From an uncultured Porphyromonadaceae bacterium (GTDB lineage: Bacteria > Bacteroidota > Bacteroidia > Bacteroidales > Muribaculaceae): 5,680 nucleotides of DNA. Under the pieces are notes generated by a model, which was given only the letters and a program-made list of their open reading frames with translations, did no database searches and was not told where the DNA came from. The position numbers and the translations under genes are program-made. The stretch spans positions 1-5,680 of the forward strand of contig CAMWIF010000196.1 of assembly GCA_947174225.1 (NCBI GenBank). The letters are read 5' to 3'. This document shows positions 1-5,680 of this stretch, in pieces (the stretch's first letter is position 1; every line of letters starts with the position of its first letter).

Positions 1-433
1 TCCACAAAAATCCGTAGAGATTATCCACATACATACCCGAACTGCATATCAACACTGCCGAACGTATCTGAACGATAAACTTAGCCATGTATCTGACACC
101 GATAAGATCATCAGCCATACCGACAAGAAACATAAGCAAGACAGCACAAACCATAAAATACATTGGCACCAATGATTCCGCAAATTCTCCAAAGACATTT
201 TCGCCACCAAACCGAAGATTGAGACCTATCACTAAAGCAAGCGAAAACAAAATAGACGGGACAAATGCAATACCGCCGAGGCGAGGCACAACTCCCTTGT
301 GAATCTTACGCTCGTCAACTTCATCAAATAATTTCTTACGAAATGCAATAAGAAGTATCTGCGGAATAATGATTCCGGCAAGCATAAGAGAGATTGCGAA
401 GGTTAGTATGTCGTCTGTAATCCAGTTTACCAT
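1..433 (-). CDS. WecA/MraY-family polyprenyl-phosphate sugar-1-phosphate transferase (5' part, cut by the left edge)
   Basis: This is the N-terminal 144 residues of an integral inner-membrane enzyme that moves a sugar-1-phosphate from a UDP-sugar (often GlcNAc) to undecaprenyl phosphate, the first step of a lipid-linked surface glycan. The frame is open from the ATG at 433 to the window edge. A hydrophobic helix lies at about residues 10-30. It is followed by the family's cytosolic loop with RKIH at 42-45 and PRLGG at 50-54, then helices at about 55-72 and 90-106. Next comes GMADD, whose Asp108-Asp109 pair matches the Mg-binding pair of E. coli WecA, and then KFIVQ at 118-122. The PRLGG loop and the later YVDNLYG segment fit WecA-type better than true MraY, but the distinguishing C-terminal part is missing and the sugar specificity cannot be read. 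It is divergent from the Wzi-like gene and has a promoter just upstream. Confidence 0.9.
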   Translation of the reverse strand, partial: MVNWITDDILTFAISLMLAGIIIPQILLIAFRKKLFDEVDERKIHKGVVPRLGGIAFVPSILFSLALVIGLNLRFGGENVFGEFAESLVPMYFMVCAVLLMFLVGMADDLIGVRYMAKFIVQIRSAVLICSSGMYVDNLYGFLW

Positions 434-456
434 ATTTTCTTTTGCATTTGGGATTG

Positions 457-488
457 CAAAGTTAGCTATTTTAAGCCAAATTCTCAAA
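457..488 (-). promoter_or_regulatory. Bacteroidota-type promoter of the WecA-like gene
   Basis: Read on the minus strand, TTTG (plus-strand 485-488) is followed after exactly 20 bp by TAACTTTG (457-464). This matches the -33 TTTG and -7 TAnnTTTG boxes of the primary sigma factor of Bacteroides and relatives. Transcription would begin near 450, leaving a leader of roughly 15-20 nt before the ATG at 433. The leader has no Shine-Dalgarno sequence, as is usual in this phylum. Confidence 0.7.
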
Positions 489-562
489 ATAGCCTATCTA
501 ATCTTTTTTCAAAACGTGATTATAACTTTTTTATTGAATCTTACGTTGTATTTATGTGGCAA

Positions 563-582
563 TACACATTAAATGATGTGTA
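563..582. repeat. Inverted repeat (7-bp arms, 6-bp loop) upstream of the Wzi-like gene
   Basis: TACACAT at 563-569 and ATGTGTA at 576-582 are perfect inverted repeats separated by TAAATG. The site is about 60 bp before the Wzi-like start. It could be an operator or a hairpin at the 5' end of the mRNA. It has no T-run, so a terminator is unlikely. A 7-bp AT-rich palindrome can also arise by chance. Confidence 0.35.
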
Positions 583-643
583 CCGGTCAATAAACGTCTG
601 AGAAGTCACCCATACGTACTACCTACCGATTCATTTTACTCTT

Positions 644-2152
644 ATGTTTTCCATCCTTCATAAGATTCATCTTAATGCCCCTCCCCTCCTATCCTTGGTA
701 GCATCGATGCTGGCGACTCTGCTTCTTATTCCCCTTACTGCCACTGCACACTTCCCTGACTCCCTCAGATATGAAACTGAGGTATACGCTACCTCTTCAA
801 GTGGCAAAAACACCCCTTTCTGGCTTTTAAGCAACCGTCAGGGACTCGGTTCACCAAAGCGGAATTTTGGCTATGCACACGCTGCTTTATTTAAGGATAT
901 AGACAAGAGCAAACGTTTTTCATGGGGAGCAGGGGTAGATCTTGTGGCTGCATGGCGATATTCTGCTCCATTCCATATCCATCAGCTTTACGGAGAAATC
1001 AAATACCGCGCCTTTGAAGTAATGGCAGGTAGCAAAGAAATGTGGTGTACACACAACGACCCCAAGTTATCATCAGGCAGCCTGCTCTTCTCAGGGAATG
1101 CCTTGCCTATTCCCCAAGTACGTGTCGGAATTTTTGACTATGCGCCTTTCTGGGGCACTAAGGGCAGGTTAGGCGTGAAAGGTTACATTGCCTATGGAAT
1201 GTTTTCCGATTCAAAATGGCAAGAATCATGGGCTGCTACAGGATCAAAGTATACTCAGAATGTACTTTTCCACTCAAAAGGGCTATGGCTTAGGTTTGCC
1301 AATCCAGCTACGTCACCTGTGACAGGAGACGTGGGCATAGAGATGGCTACACAATTCGGTGGCGTGGCATATAAGGATGGTAAGGTTGTACGTATGAAAC
1401 ATGGCTTCAAAGAATGGTGGAGAGCATTCTTTCCAAGCTATCGCACCCACAACTCCTTGAACGGAGTGGCTACCAGCATAGAGGGTAATATGGTAGGACA
1501 ATACACTATCGGCTTACAAGTACATCCTAAGAATGCCGATTGGAATATCAGAGGATATTTTGAACATTTCTTTGAAGACCAATCAATGATGACCTTTGAA
1601 TATGGTTGGAAAGACGGTCTGTGGGGTATAGAAGGGATTCTCCCTAAAAACCGGTTTGTATCAAAAATTGTATATGAATTTCTGTATTCCAAAGATCAAG
1701 CAGGTGCGGTCAACCATGATAAGACTCCGGAAGTGCCGGAGCAAGTGTCCGGCAGAGACGACTACTACAACCATTCATTCTATCCCGGATGGCAACATTG
1801 GGGCTTAGGCATCGGCAATCCACTTATGATTTCTCCCATATATAATGCCGATAACACCATCCGCTTTTCCTCCACACGCATTATAGGTCATCATTTTGGC
1901 GTTGCTGGTCAGCCGTCGAATGAAATTGATTACCGTATCCTCTTTTCCCACACGAAGAATTGGGGCACATATGACCATCCATTACCCAAAGTTATGACCA
2001 ATATAAACGGACTTTTTGAGCTGAATTGGCATCTCAAGAAACTCAAAGGATGGTATTGGGGCATCGGATTTGCCTTCGATGGGGGCAATCTCCTCGGCAA
2101 CAACTTCGGCTTCGGCATCACAATAGGCAAAACTGGATTGCTCAAATTCTAA
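644..2152 (+). CDS. Capsule assembly Wzi-family outer-membrane beta-barrel protein
   Basis: A 502-residue exported protein of the Bacteroidales type of the Wzi capsule-assembly family. In enteric bacteria, Wzi is an outer-membrane barrel that helps attach capsular polysaccharide to the cell surface; the role in Bacteroidales is less defined. Residues 1-35 form a signal peptide (Lys7, a hydrophobic core at about 15-31, and Ala-Thr-Ala before a cut after Ala35). The mature start carries the family's TPFWLLSNRQG segment at 57-67, followed by alternating aromatic/polar strands rich in Gly, Trp and Tyr. The chain ends in phenylalanine, the usual last residue of outer-membrane barrels. The ATG at 644 is preferred over Met22 because Met22 would leave a signal peptide without a basic N-region. 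The lipoprotein gene follows after 23 bp, and the WecA-like gene is divergent. No convincing promoter was found directly upstream; the best is a poor TATTTATG at 549-556. Confidence 0.85.
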   Translation: MFSILHKIHLNAPPLLSLVASMLATLLLIPLTATAHFPDSLRYETEVYATSSSGKNTPFWLLSNRQGLGSPKRNFGYAHAALFKDIDKSKRFSWGAGVDLVAAWRYSAPFHIHQLYGEIKYRAFEVMAGSKEMWCTHNDPKLSSGSLLFSGNALPIPQVRVGIFDYAPFWGTKGRLGVKGYIAYGMFSDSKWQESWAATGSKYTQNVLFHSKGLWLRFANPATSPVTGDVGIEMATQFGGVAYKDGKVVRMKHGFKEWWRAFFPSYRTHNSLNGVATSIEGNMVGQYTIGLQVHPKNADWNIRGYFEHFFEDQSMMTFEYGWKDGLWGIEGILPKNRFVSKIVYEFLYSKDQAGAVNHDKTPEVPEQVSGRDDYYNHSFYPGWQHWGLGIGNPLMISPIYNADNTIRFSSTRIIGHHFGVAGQPSNEIDYRILFSHTKNWGTYDHPLPKVMTNINGLFELNWHLKKLKGWYWGIGFAFDGGNLLGNNFGFGITIGKTGLLKF

Positions 2153-2175
2153 TCTTATACGATTTACTTTGTTTC

Positions 2176-2595
2176 ATGAAAAGAATCATTTCTAAATACA
2201 CTATTAGGTTTATTGGCTTCCTTGTGTTACTGCTCACCACAGGATGTCCTAAGCATCCCATAAACGGCGATCTTGACGGTCAGTGGCAAGTGATGGATGT
2301 GGTTCCAGAGGCTCCTGAAATCATACTTCAAGAACGGCTTTATATGTGTTTTTCACTTCACGTATGTCAATTGACTGAATATGGCAACGGCGTCAACACA
2401 GTGGGAAATATGAAGTATGTAAAAGATAAGACCTTATATCTCGATTTCCCCAATGCCCACTCTGCTCTCTCCAAGGCAAGGCTCAAGCAATATGGCATAT
2501 ATAGTAACCCCGTCACATTTACGATTGAGCATCTTGACAAGAAGAAACTTATCTTACGTGACGGGGATGTTGTGGTCACTCTAAGGAAATTCTAA
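2176..2595 (+). CDS. Small lipocalin-like lipoprotein, function unknown
   Basis: A 139-residue predicted lipoprotein. The signal has basic residues (MKR, Lys7, Arg11), a hydrophobic core at 12-20, and LTTGC with the lipidated cysteine at 24; Thr at -3 is a non-standard lipobox position. Pro-Lys-His-Pro follows Cys24, without the acidic surface-export signal seen on many Bacteroidota surface lipoproteins, so a periplasm-facing anchor is the guess. The mature part opens with GDLDGQWQV at 31-39, resembling the first strand of Bacteroidales lipocalin-like proteins. It then runs as short beta-strands to RDGDVVVTLRKF, consistent with one small barrel, with cysteines at 58 and 64. The family is judged from memory of its style. 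The frame stays open upstream to an ATG at 2026, but that start would overlap the Wzi-like gene by 127 bp and bury the signal peptide, so 2176 is chosen. The 23-bp gap suggests cotranscription with that gene. Confidence 0.75.
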   Translation: MKRIISKYTIRFIGFLVLLLTTGCPKHPINGDLDGQWQVMDVVPEAPEIILQERLYMCFSLHVCQLTEYGNGVNTVGNMKYVKDKTLYLDFPNAHSALSKARLKQYGIYSNPVTFTIEHLDKKKLILRDGDVVVTLRKF

Positions 2596-2610
2596 ACTAC
2601 TTAGAATTTC
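2586..2610. terminator. Perfect 10-bp stem-loop between convergent genes, likely terminator
   Basis: GAAATTCTAA at 2586-2595 pairs perfectly with TTAGAATTTC at 2601-2610 around a 5-nt loop (ACTAC). The left arm contains the last codons and the TAA of the lipoprotein gene. Because the stem is symmetrical and lies between convergent genes, it could end transcription from both sides. It is AT-rich and lacks a clean T-run on either side, so it may instead act as a 3'-end stabilising hairpin. Confidence 0.55.
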
Positions 2611-2631
2611 TAACTTATCGTTCTAACTTAT
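2608..2631. repeat. Tandem 11-bp direct repeat in the convergent intergenic gap
   Basis: TTCTAACTTAT occurs at 2608-2618 and again at 2621-2631, separated by CG. The first copy overlaps the right arm of the stem-loop. The two copies fill nearly all the space between the lipoprotein stop and the reductase stop. A small local duplication is the simplest explanation; no function is evident. Confidence 0.6.
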
Positions 2632-3441
2632 TTATATTATTTCTCCTAACGCTTCTTCGGCATCGTGTTTCTCCTGCTCTGCCTGAGTGGGAAGCGGACT
2701 GTCCGGAGTTGAAAGCGTCACTTTCATCTTGGTCCATACGGCATTAGGAATACTGCGCCAGGCACCGACAAGAAGATTCCATCTCCAATCAAGCACAGCC
2801 ACCCTGTCCTTACGCACAATAGCTTTGATAATCAGCGGTAAAATTTCCTCCAATGTCATTTCCATCGGGAATTTCCTGTCATCCGGAATCAAGGGAGTGC
2901 GCACCCAGCCCGGGCGAATGTCAGTGAAACTGATGTCGGCACCCTCTGCATGACTGAGCTGTTCCAAAGCGTCGAGATACCATTGGTCGAATTTCTTTGA
3001 TGACGAATAGGCAGCCATACGACCTATGCCCTTTGTACCGGCTACGGAAGTCACGGCAGCTATCTGCCCCTTTCTCTTGTTATCGCGGAAATAACGGTAG
3101 GCAGTGCATATCATACGTGCAAAACCTGCTGCATTGGTGTTTATCATCTCCACCTCACGCTCCGGATCAAGATAAAGGTTTTCGTAACCGATTCCGGCGA
3201 CATGGAAATAGATGTCCATACCCCCCAACATTCCGATAAGCGTCATCAGGCGTTCCTTTGCATCCGGATCAGTAATATCAATACTCAGATATTCCACATG
3301 GTCAGGATATTTTTCTTTCAAACCAAGGAGCTTATCTGTGTGACGTGCTGCCACGCCTACCTTCACTCCTCGCGATGCAAGAGCTTCGGCTACAGCATAA
3401 CCAATGCCGGAAGAAGCTCCCATTATTACTACTCTTTTCAT
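2632..3441 (-). CDS. Short-chain dehydrogenase/reductase (SDR), classical type
   Basis: A 269-residue cytosolic NAD(P)-dependent oxidoreductase with a Rossmann fold; the substrate is unknown. The cofactor loop GASSGIG is at residues 8-14. AARH at 31-34 places Arg33 after the second strand, which favours NADP. DIT at 55-57 matches the adenine-ring contact. The active site is complete: Asn103 (NAAG), Ser132, and Tyr145-xxx-Lys149, followed by PGWV at 177-180. The usual NNAG motif is changed to HVAG at 80-83. A C-terminal tail of about 50 residues, with a Trp-rich stretch (DWRWNLL, 218-224) and then a charged end, goes beyond the catalytic core and may shape the substrate pocket or touch a membrane. 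The ATG at 3439-3441 puts the glycine loop at the normal place. The gene is convergent with the lipoprotein gene and divergent from fbp. No good TAnnTTTG promoter was found for it. Confidence 0.9.
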   Translation of the reverse strand: MKRVVIMGASSGIGYAVAEALASRGVKVGVAARHTDKLLGLKEKYPDHVEYLSIDITDPDAKERLMTLIGMLGGMDIYFHVAGIGYENLYLDPEREVEMINTNAAGFARMICTAYRYFRDNKRKGQIAAVTSVAGTKGIGRMAAYSSSKKFDQWYLDALEQLSHAEGADISFTDIRPGWVRTPLIPDDRKFPMEMTLEEILPLIIKAIVRKDRVAVLDWRWNLLVGAWRSIPNAVWTKMKVTLSTPDSPLPTQAEQEKHDAEEALGEII

Positions 3442-3510
3442 TTCTATAATTTTTAGCTGAAAGATGCTACTCGTATTTCGTCATATCTACATAAAATTCA
3501 CATCTTCAAT

Positions 3511-3528
3511 TGTTATATCAACATAACA
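3511..3528. repeat. Short inverted repeat in the SDR-fbp intergenic region
   Basis: TGTTAT at 3511-3516 and ATAACA at 3523-3528 form a 6-bp inverted repeat with a 6-bp spacer. It lies 70 bp before the reductase start and about 57 bp upstream of the fbp -7 box, so it could be a regulator site for either gene. In DNA this AT-rich, chance is a real alternative. Confidence 0.25.
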
Positions 3529-3584
3529 GATTCCCTTGGCAATAAGTTAGCAGCCAATTTCTTTTTCTCCTCATTAATTATTAT

Positions 3585-3592
3585 TAACTTTG
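3585..3592 (+). promoter_or_regulatory. fbp: Probable fbp promoter, -7 box TAACTTTG
   Basis: TAACTTTG at 3585-3592 matches the Bacteroidota -7 box TAnnTTTG exactly and is the same octamer found before the WecA-like gene. The -33 box is poor: only T-rich sequence (3558-3567) sits at the right distance, with no TTTG. Transcription from near 3599 would give a leader of about 55 nt before the ATG at 3654. The leader shows no Shine-Dalgarno sequence. Confidence 0.55.
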
Positions 3593-3653
3593 CTACGGAA
3601 ATACCCCAGACTCCTCTCCACCATATTTACCTTTAACCTTCACTATAATAGAT

Positions 3654-5639
3654 ATGGCTCTTCCCACCGCTGAAAAAATTGAGACCGATCACCGGGTGCT
3701 CGAACTTCTCTCCCAGAACTTCGGCAATGTCTCCGCTGCCGCCACAGAAATTATCAACCTTGAGGCAATACTTAATCTCCCTAAAGGCACCGAACACTTC
3801 ATCGCCGACATACATGGTGAGTCGGAGGCGTTCCGCCACATTCTGAAGAACGCTTCCGGCAACATAAAGCGCAAGGTGAACGAGATATTCTCCAACACAC
3901 TTCGAGAAGACGACATACGTCAACTATGTACCCTTATATATTACCCGGAAAGGAAGCTCGCCCTAATTCGTTCCACAGAGAAGGATCTCGAAAATTTCTA
4001 TCAGATCACTCTCCATCAGCTTGTGAAGGTGCTTCAGGCTGTGTCTTCGAAATATTCACGCTCAAAGGTACGTAAGAGTCTACCATCTGAATTTGCCTAT
4101 ATTATTGAGGAGTTGCTTCACGAATCTCCCTCAGAAGAAAATAAGCAACCCTACTACAATCGTATCATTGAGACCATAATATCTACCGGACAGGCAGAAA
4201 GCTTTATTGCAGCTATTTCCCACGTGATCCAACGTCTCAGCATCGATCAACTACATCTGCTTGGAGACATCTTTGATCGTGGCGACGGAGCACACGTCGT
4301 GCTTGACACTCTTCTTACCTATAAGAACTTCGATATACAGTGGGGCAACCACGATGTGCTTTGGATGGGTGCTGCTTGTGGAAATGAGTGCTCGATTGCA
4401 AATGTGTTGCGTATCTCCCTTAGATATGGGAATATGGCTACTCTTGAGGATGGCTATGGCATCAACCTTGTTCCATTAGCCACCTTTGCCATGGAGACCT
4501 ATAAGGACGACCACTGCACCCTTTTTATGCCTAAAGGCAGCAATCAAGAGGAGCCACTCACCGAAAAGAACCGTCAGCTCATCGCTAAGATGCATAAGGC
4601 AATCGCCGTGATTCAATTCAAACTTGAAGGGGCAATGATAAGTCGGCATCCAGAATGGAATATGGACGACCGTCGTCTGCTGCATAAGATTGACTATGAA
4701 AAAGGCACTATTGAACTTGACGGCCAAAACTATCCCCTTAAAGATACCCACTTCCCCACTATTGATCCCGCCGACCCCTATAAATTGTCGGCAGAGGAAG
4801 AGCAGCTTATGGAGAAACTATCCCACTCTTTCTCAGTAAGCGACAAGTTAAAACGCCACATCGGAATTTTTTACTCCCACGGTAGCCTTTACTCGGTATG
4901 CAATTCCAACCTCCTCTTCCACGCCTCCATACCTCTCAACGCCGATGGTACGATGAAGGAGGTCTGTGTAAATGGAAAGCCATATGCCGGCAAAGAACTT
5001 CTCCAGCAGATTGAGCTGCTGATGCGTTCTGCCGTCAACACCGACACCCCGACTGAACAACGTCGTAATGCTATAGACTATTACTTCTATGCCTGGTGCG
5101 GTCCTGACTCTCCATTGTTTGATAAGAGCAAGATGGCTACTTTTGAACGCTACTTCCTTGCTGATCCCGCTACTTATCACGAAGAGAAAGGGCACTATTA
5201 CCATCTGCGCGACCAAGAAAAGGTGTGTGATTACATCCTTGATTCCTTTAATGTGAAGGGAGAACACCGACACATCATCAATGGTCACGTTCCGGTAAGA
5301 GTAGGAAAAGGAGAAAACCCCGTGAAAGCCAACGGCAAACTGATGGTGATTGACGGCGGCTTCTCGAAAGCCTACCACGACACCACAGGCATAGCCGGCT
5401 ATACTCTTGTGTATCACTCACGTGGATTTGAACTGGTGCAGCACGAACCCTTCACCTCAGCGGAAGAGGCAGTGAAGAACGGCACCGACATCATATCCAT
5501 CAATCGCCTGGTTGAGCTGAATTCACAACGTGTAAGAGTGCGTGACACCGACCACGGCAAGGAACTGCTTGGACAAATCGAAGAACTCAAACAACTACTT
5601 TACGCATATCGCCACGGCTTCATAAAAGAACGCAAATAG
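3654..5639 (+). CDS. fbp: Fructose-1,6-bisphosphatase, class III
   Basis: A complete 661-residue cytosolic enzyme that hydrolyses fructose-1,6-bisphosphate to fructose-6-phosphate and phosphate, the committed gluconeogenic step. It belongs to the class III (Bacillus subtilis Fbp) type, unrelated in fold to class I enzymes, and its length is normal for that class. The calcineurin-like phosphoesterase metal motifs appear in order: DIHGE at 52-56, GDIFDRG at 204-210, GNHD at 231-234, His423 in LFHAS, and His545 in NGHVPV, followed by DGGF at 567-570. The long gap between GNHD and His423 holds the class-specific insert. No key residue is missing. The start is supported by the usual short N-terminal segment before the first helix; no other ATG lies close upstream in frame. 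A TAnnTTTG box is 61 bp upstream. Class III enzymes in B. subtilis respond to phosphoenolpyruvate and AMP; whether this one does is not visible. Confidence 0.97.
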   Translation: MALPTAEKIETDHRVLELLSQNFGNVSAAATEIINLEAILNLPKGTEHFIADIHGESEAFRHILKNASGNIKRKVNEIFSNTLREDDIRQLCTLIYYPERKLALIRSTEKDLENFYQITLHQLVKVLQAVSSKYSRSKVRKSLPSEFAYIIEELLHESPSEENKQPYYNRIIETIISTGQAESFIAAISHVIQRLSIDQLHLLGDIFDRGDGAHVVLDTLLTYKNFDIQWGNHDVLWMGAACGNECSIANVLRISLRYGNMATLEDGYGINLVPLATFAMETYKDDHCTLFMPKGSNQEEPLTEKNRQLIAKMHKAIAVIQFKLEGAMISRHPEWNMDDRRLLHKIDYEKGTIELDGQNYPLKDTHFPTIDPADPYKLSAEEEQLMEKLSHSFSVSDKLKRHIGIFYSHGSLYSVCNSNLLFHASIPLNADGTMKEVCVNGKPYAGKELLQQIELLMRSAVNTDTPTEQRRNAIDYYFYAWCGPDSPLFDKSKMATFERYFLADPATYHEEKGHYYHLRDQEKVCDYILDSFNVKGEHRHIINGHVPVRVGKGENPVKANGKLMVIDGGFSKAYHDTTGIAGYTLVYHSRGFELVQHEPFTSAEEAVKNGTDIISINRLVELNSQRVRVRDTDHGKELLGQIEELKQLLYAYRHGFIKERK

Positions 5640-5661
5640 CTACCGCTTGGGGTAACATAAA

Positions 5662-5680
5662 ATGAACAAGGACGCGGAAT
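5662..5680 (+). CDS. Possible start of the next gene (6 codons visible)
   Basis: An ATG at 5662-5664 is followed by codons for Asn-Lys-Asp-Ala-Glu before the window ends, 22 bp after the fbp stop. The gap holds no terminator-like hairpin, so cotranscription with fbp is possible. Too little is visible to identify a product. A minus-strand gene ending at the TAG complementary to 5640-5642 cannot be excluded, since that frame is also open to the edge. Confidence 0.3.

Noticed and set aside
87..572. Two small plus-strand ORFs (87-302 and 369-572)
   Set aside because: The first, and the start of the second, lie antisense to the WecA-like gene, whose family motifs are clear. The rest of the second crosses that gene's promoter region. 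Neither encodes a recognisable domain.
2138..2171. Possible internal promoter before the lipoprotein gene (TTG ... TTACTTTG)
   Set aside because: The -7 box has a mismatch at the key A, the spacing is 23 bp, and the start site would fall on the ATG itself; cotranscription with the Wzi-like gene is simpler.
2026..2175. Upstream extension of the lipoprotein frame to an ATG at 2026
   Set aside because: It overlaps the well-supported Wzi-like C-terminus in another frame and would place the lipoprotein signal peptide in mid-protein.
3633..3923. Minus-strand ORFs antisense to the fbp 5' end
   Set aside because: They are shadows of fbp; the plus-strand frame holds the conserved DIHGE motif in this stretch.
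4848..5417. A 189-codon open frame antisense to fbp
   Set aside because: It lies wholly inside fbp, where all metal-binding motifs are in the plus-strand frame. The antisense product shows no recognisable motif and is best explained by codon bias.
5641..5654. TACC/GGTA mini-palindrome after fbp as a terminator
   Set aside because: The arms are only 4 bp long and no T-run follows.

Overview
The window looks like a chromosomal segment of a Bacteroidales bacterium (phylum Bacteroidota). Four things point there: an outer-membrane protein of the Bacteroidales type of the Wzi capsule-assembly family, a 661-residue class III fructose-1,6-bisphosphatase, promoters of the Bacteroidota form TTTG/TAnnTTTG, and no clear Shine-Dalgarno sequences before the starts. 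The genus cannot be fixed from this sequence.

Layout. (1) Positions 1-433, minus strand: the first 144 codons of a WecA/MraY-type polyprenyl-phosphate sugar-1-phosphate transferase, running off the left edge, with a good promoter at 457-488. (2) A 210-bp divergent intergenic region holding that promoter and a small inverted repeat. (3) Positions 644-2595, plus strand: a Wzi-family outer-membrane beta-barrel gene and, 23 bp later, a small lipocalin-like lipoprotein gene, probably one operon. It ends in a 10-bp perfect stem that includes the lipoprotein stop codon. (4) Positions 2632-3441, minus strand: a short-chain dehydrogenase/reductase, convergent with the lipoprotein gene. (5) A 212-bp divergent intergenic region with a TAnnTTTG box facing right. 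(6) Positions 3654-5639, plus strand: the complete fbp gene. (7) A possible next gene starts at 5662.

How the parts relate. The left half carries a surface-glycan theme: the transferase would start a lipid-linked glycan at the inner membrane, and the Wzi-like barrel would act at the outer membrane. Their pairing is inferred from position. The reductase and fbp are separate metabolic genes; fbp gives the gluconeogenic step from fructose-1,6-bisphosphate to fructose-6-phosphate. I see no RNA gene, mobile element, CRISPR array or clearly new system. The least-known item is the small lipoprotein linked to the Wzi-like gene.
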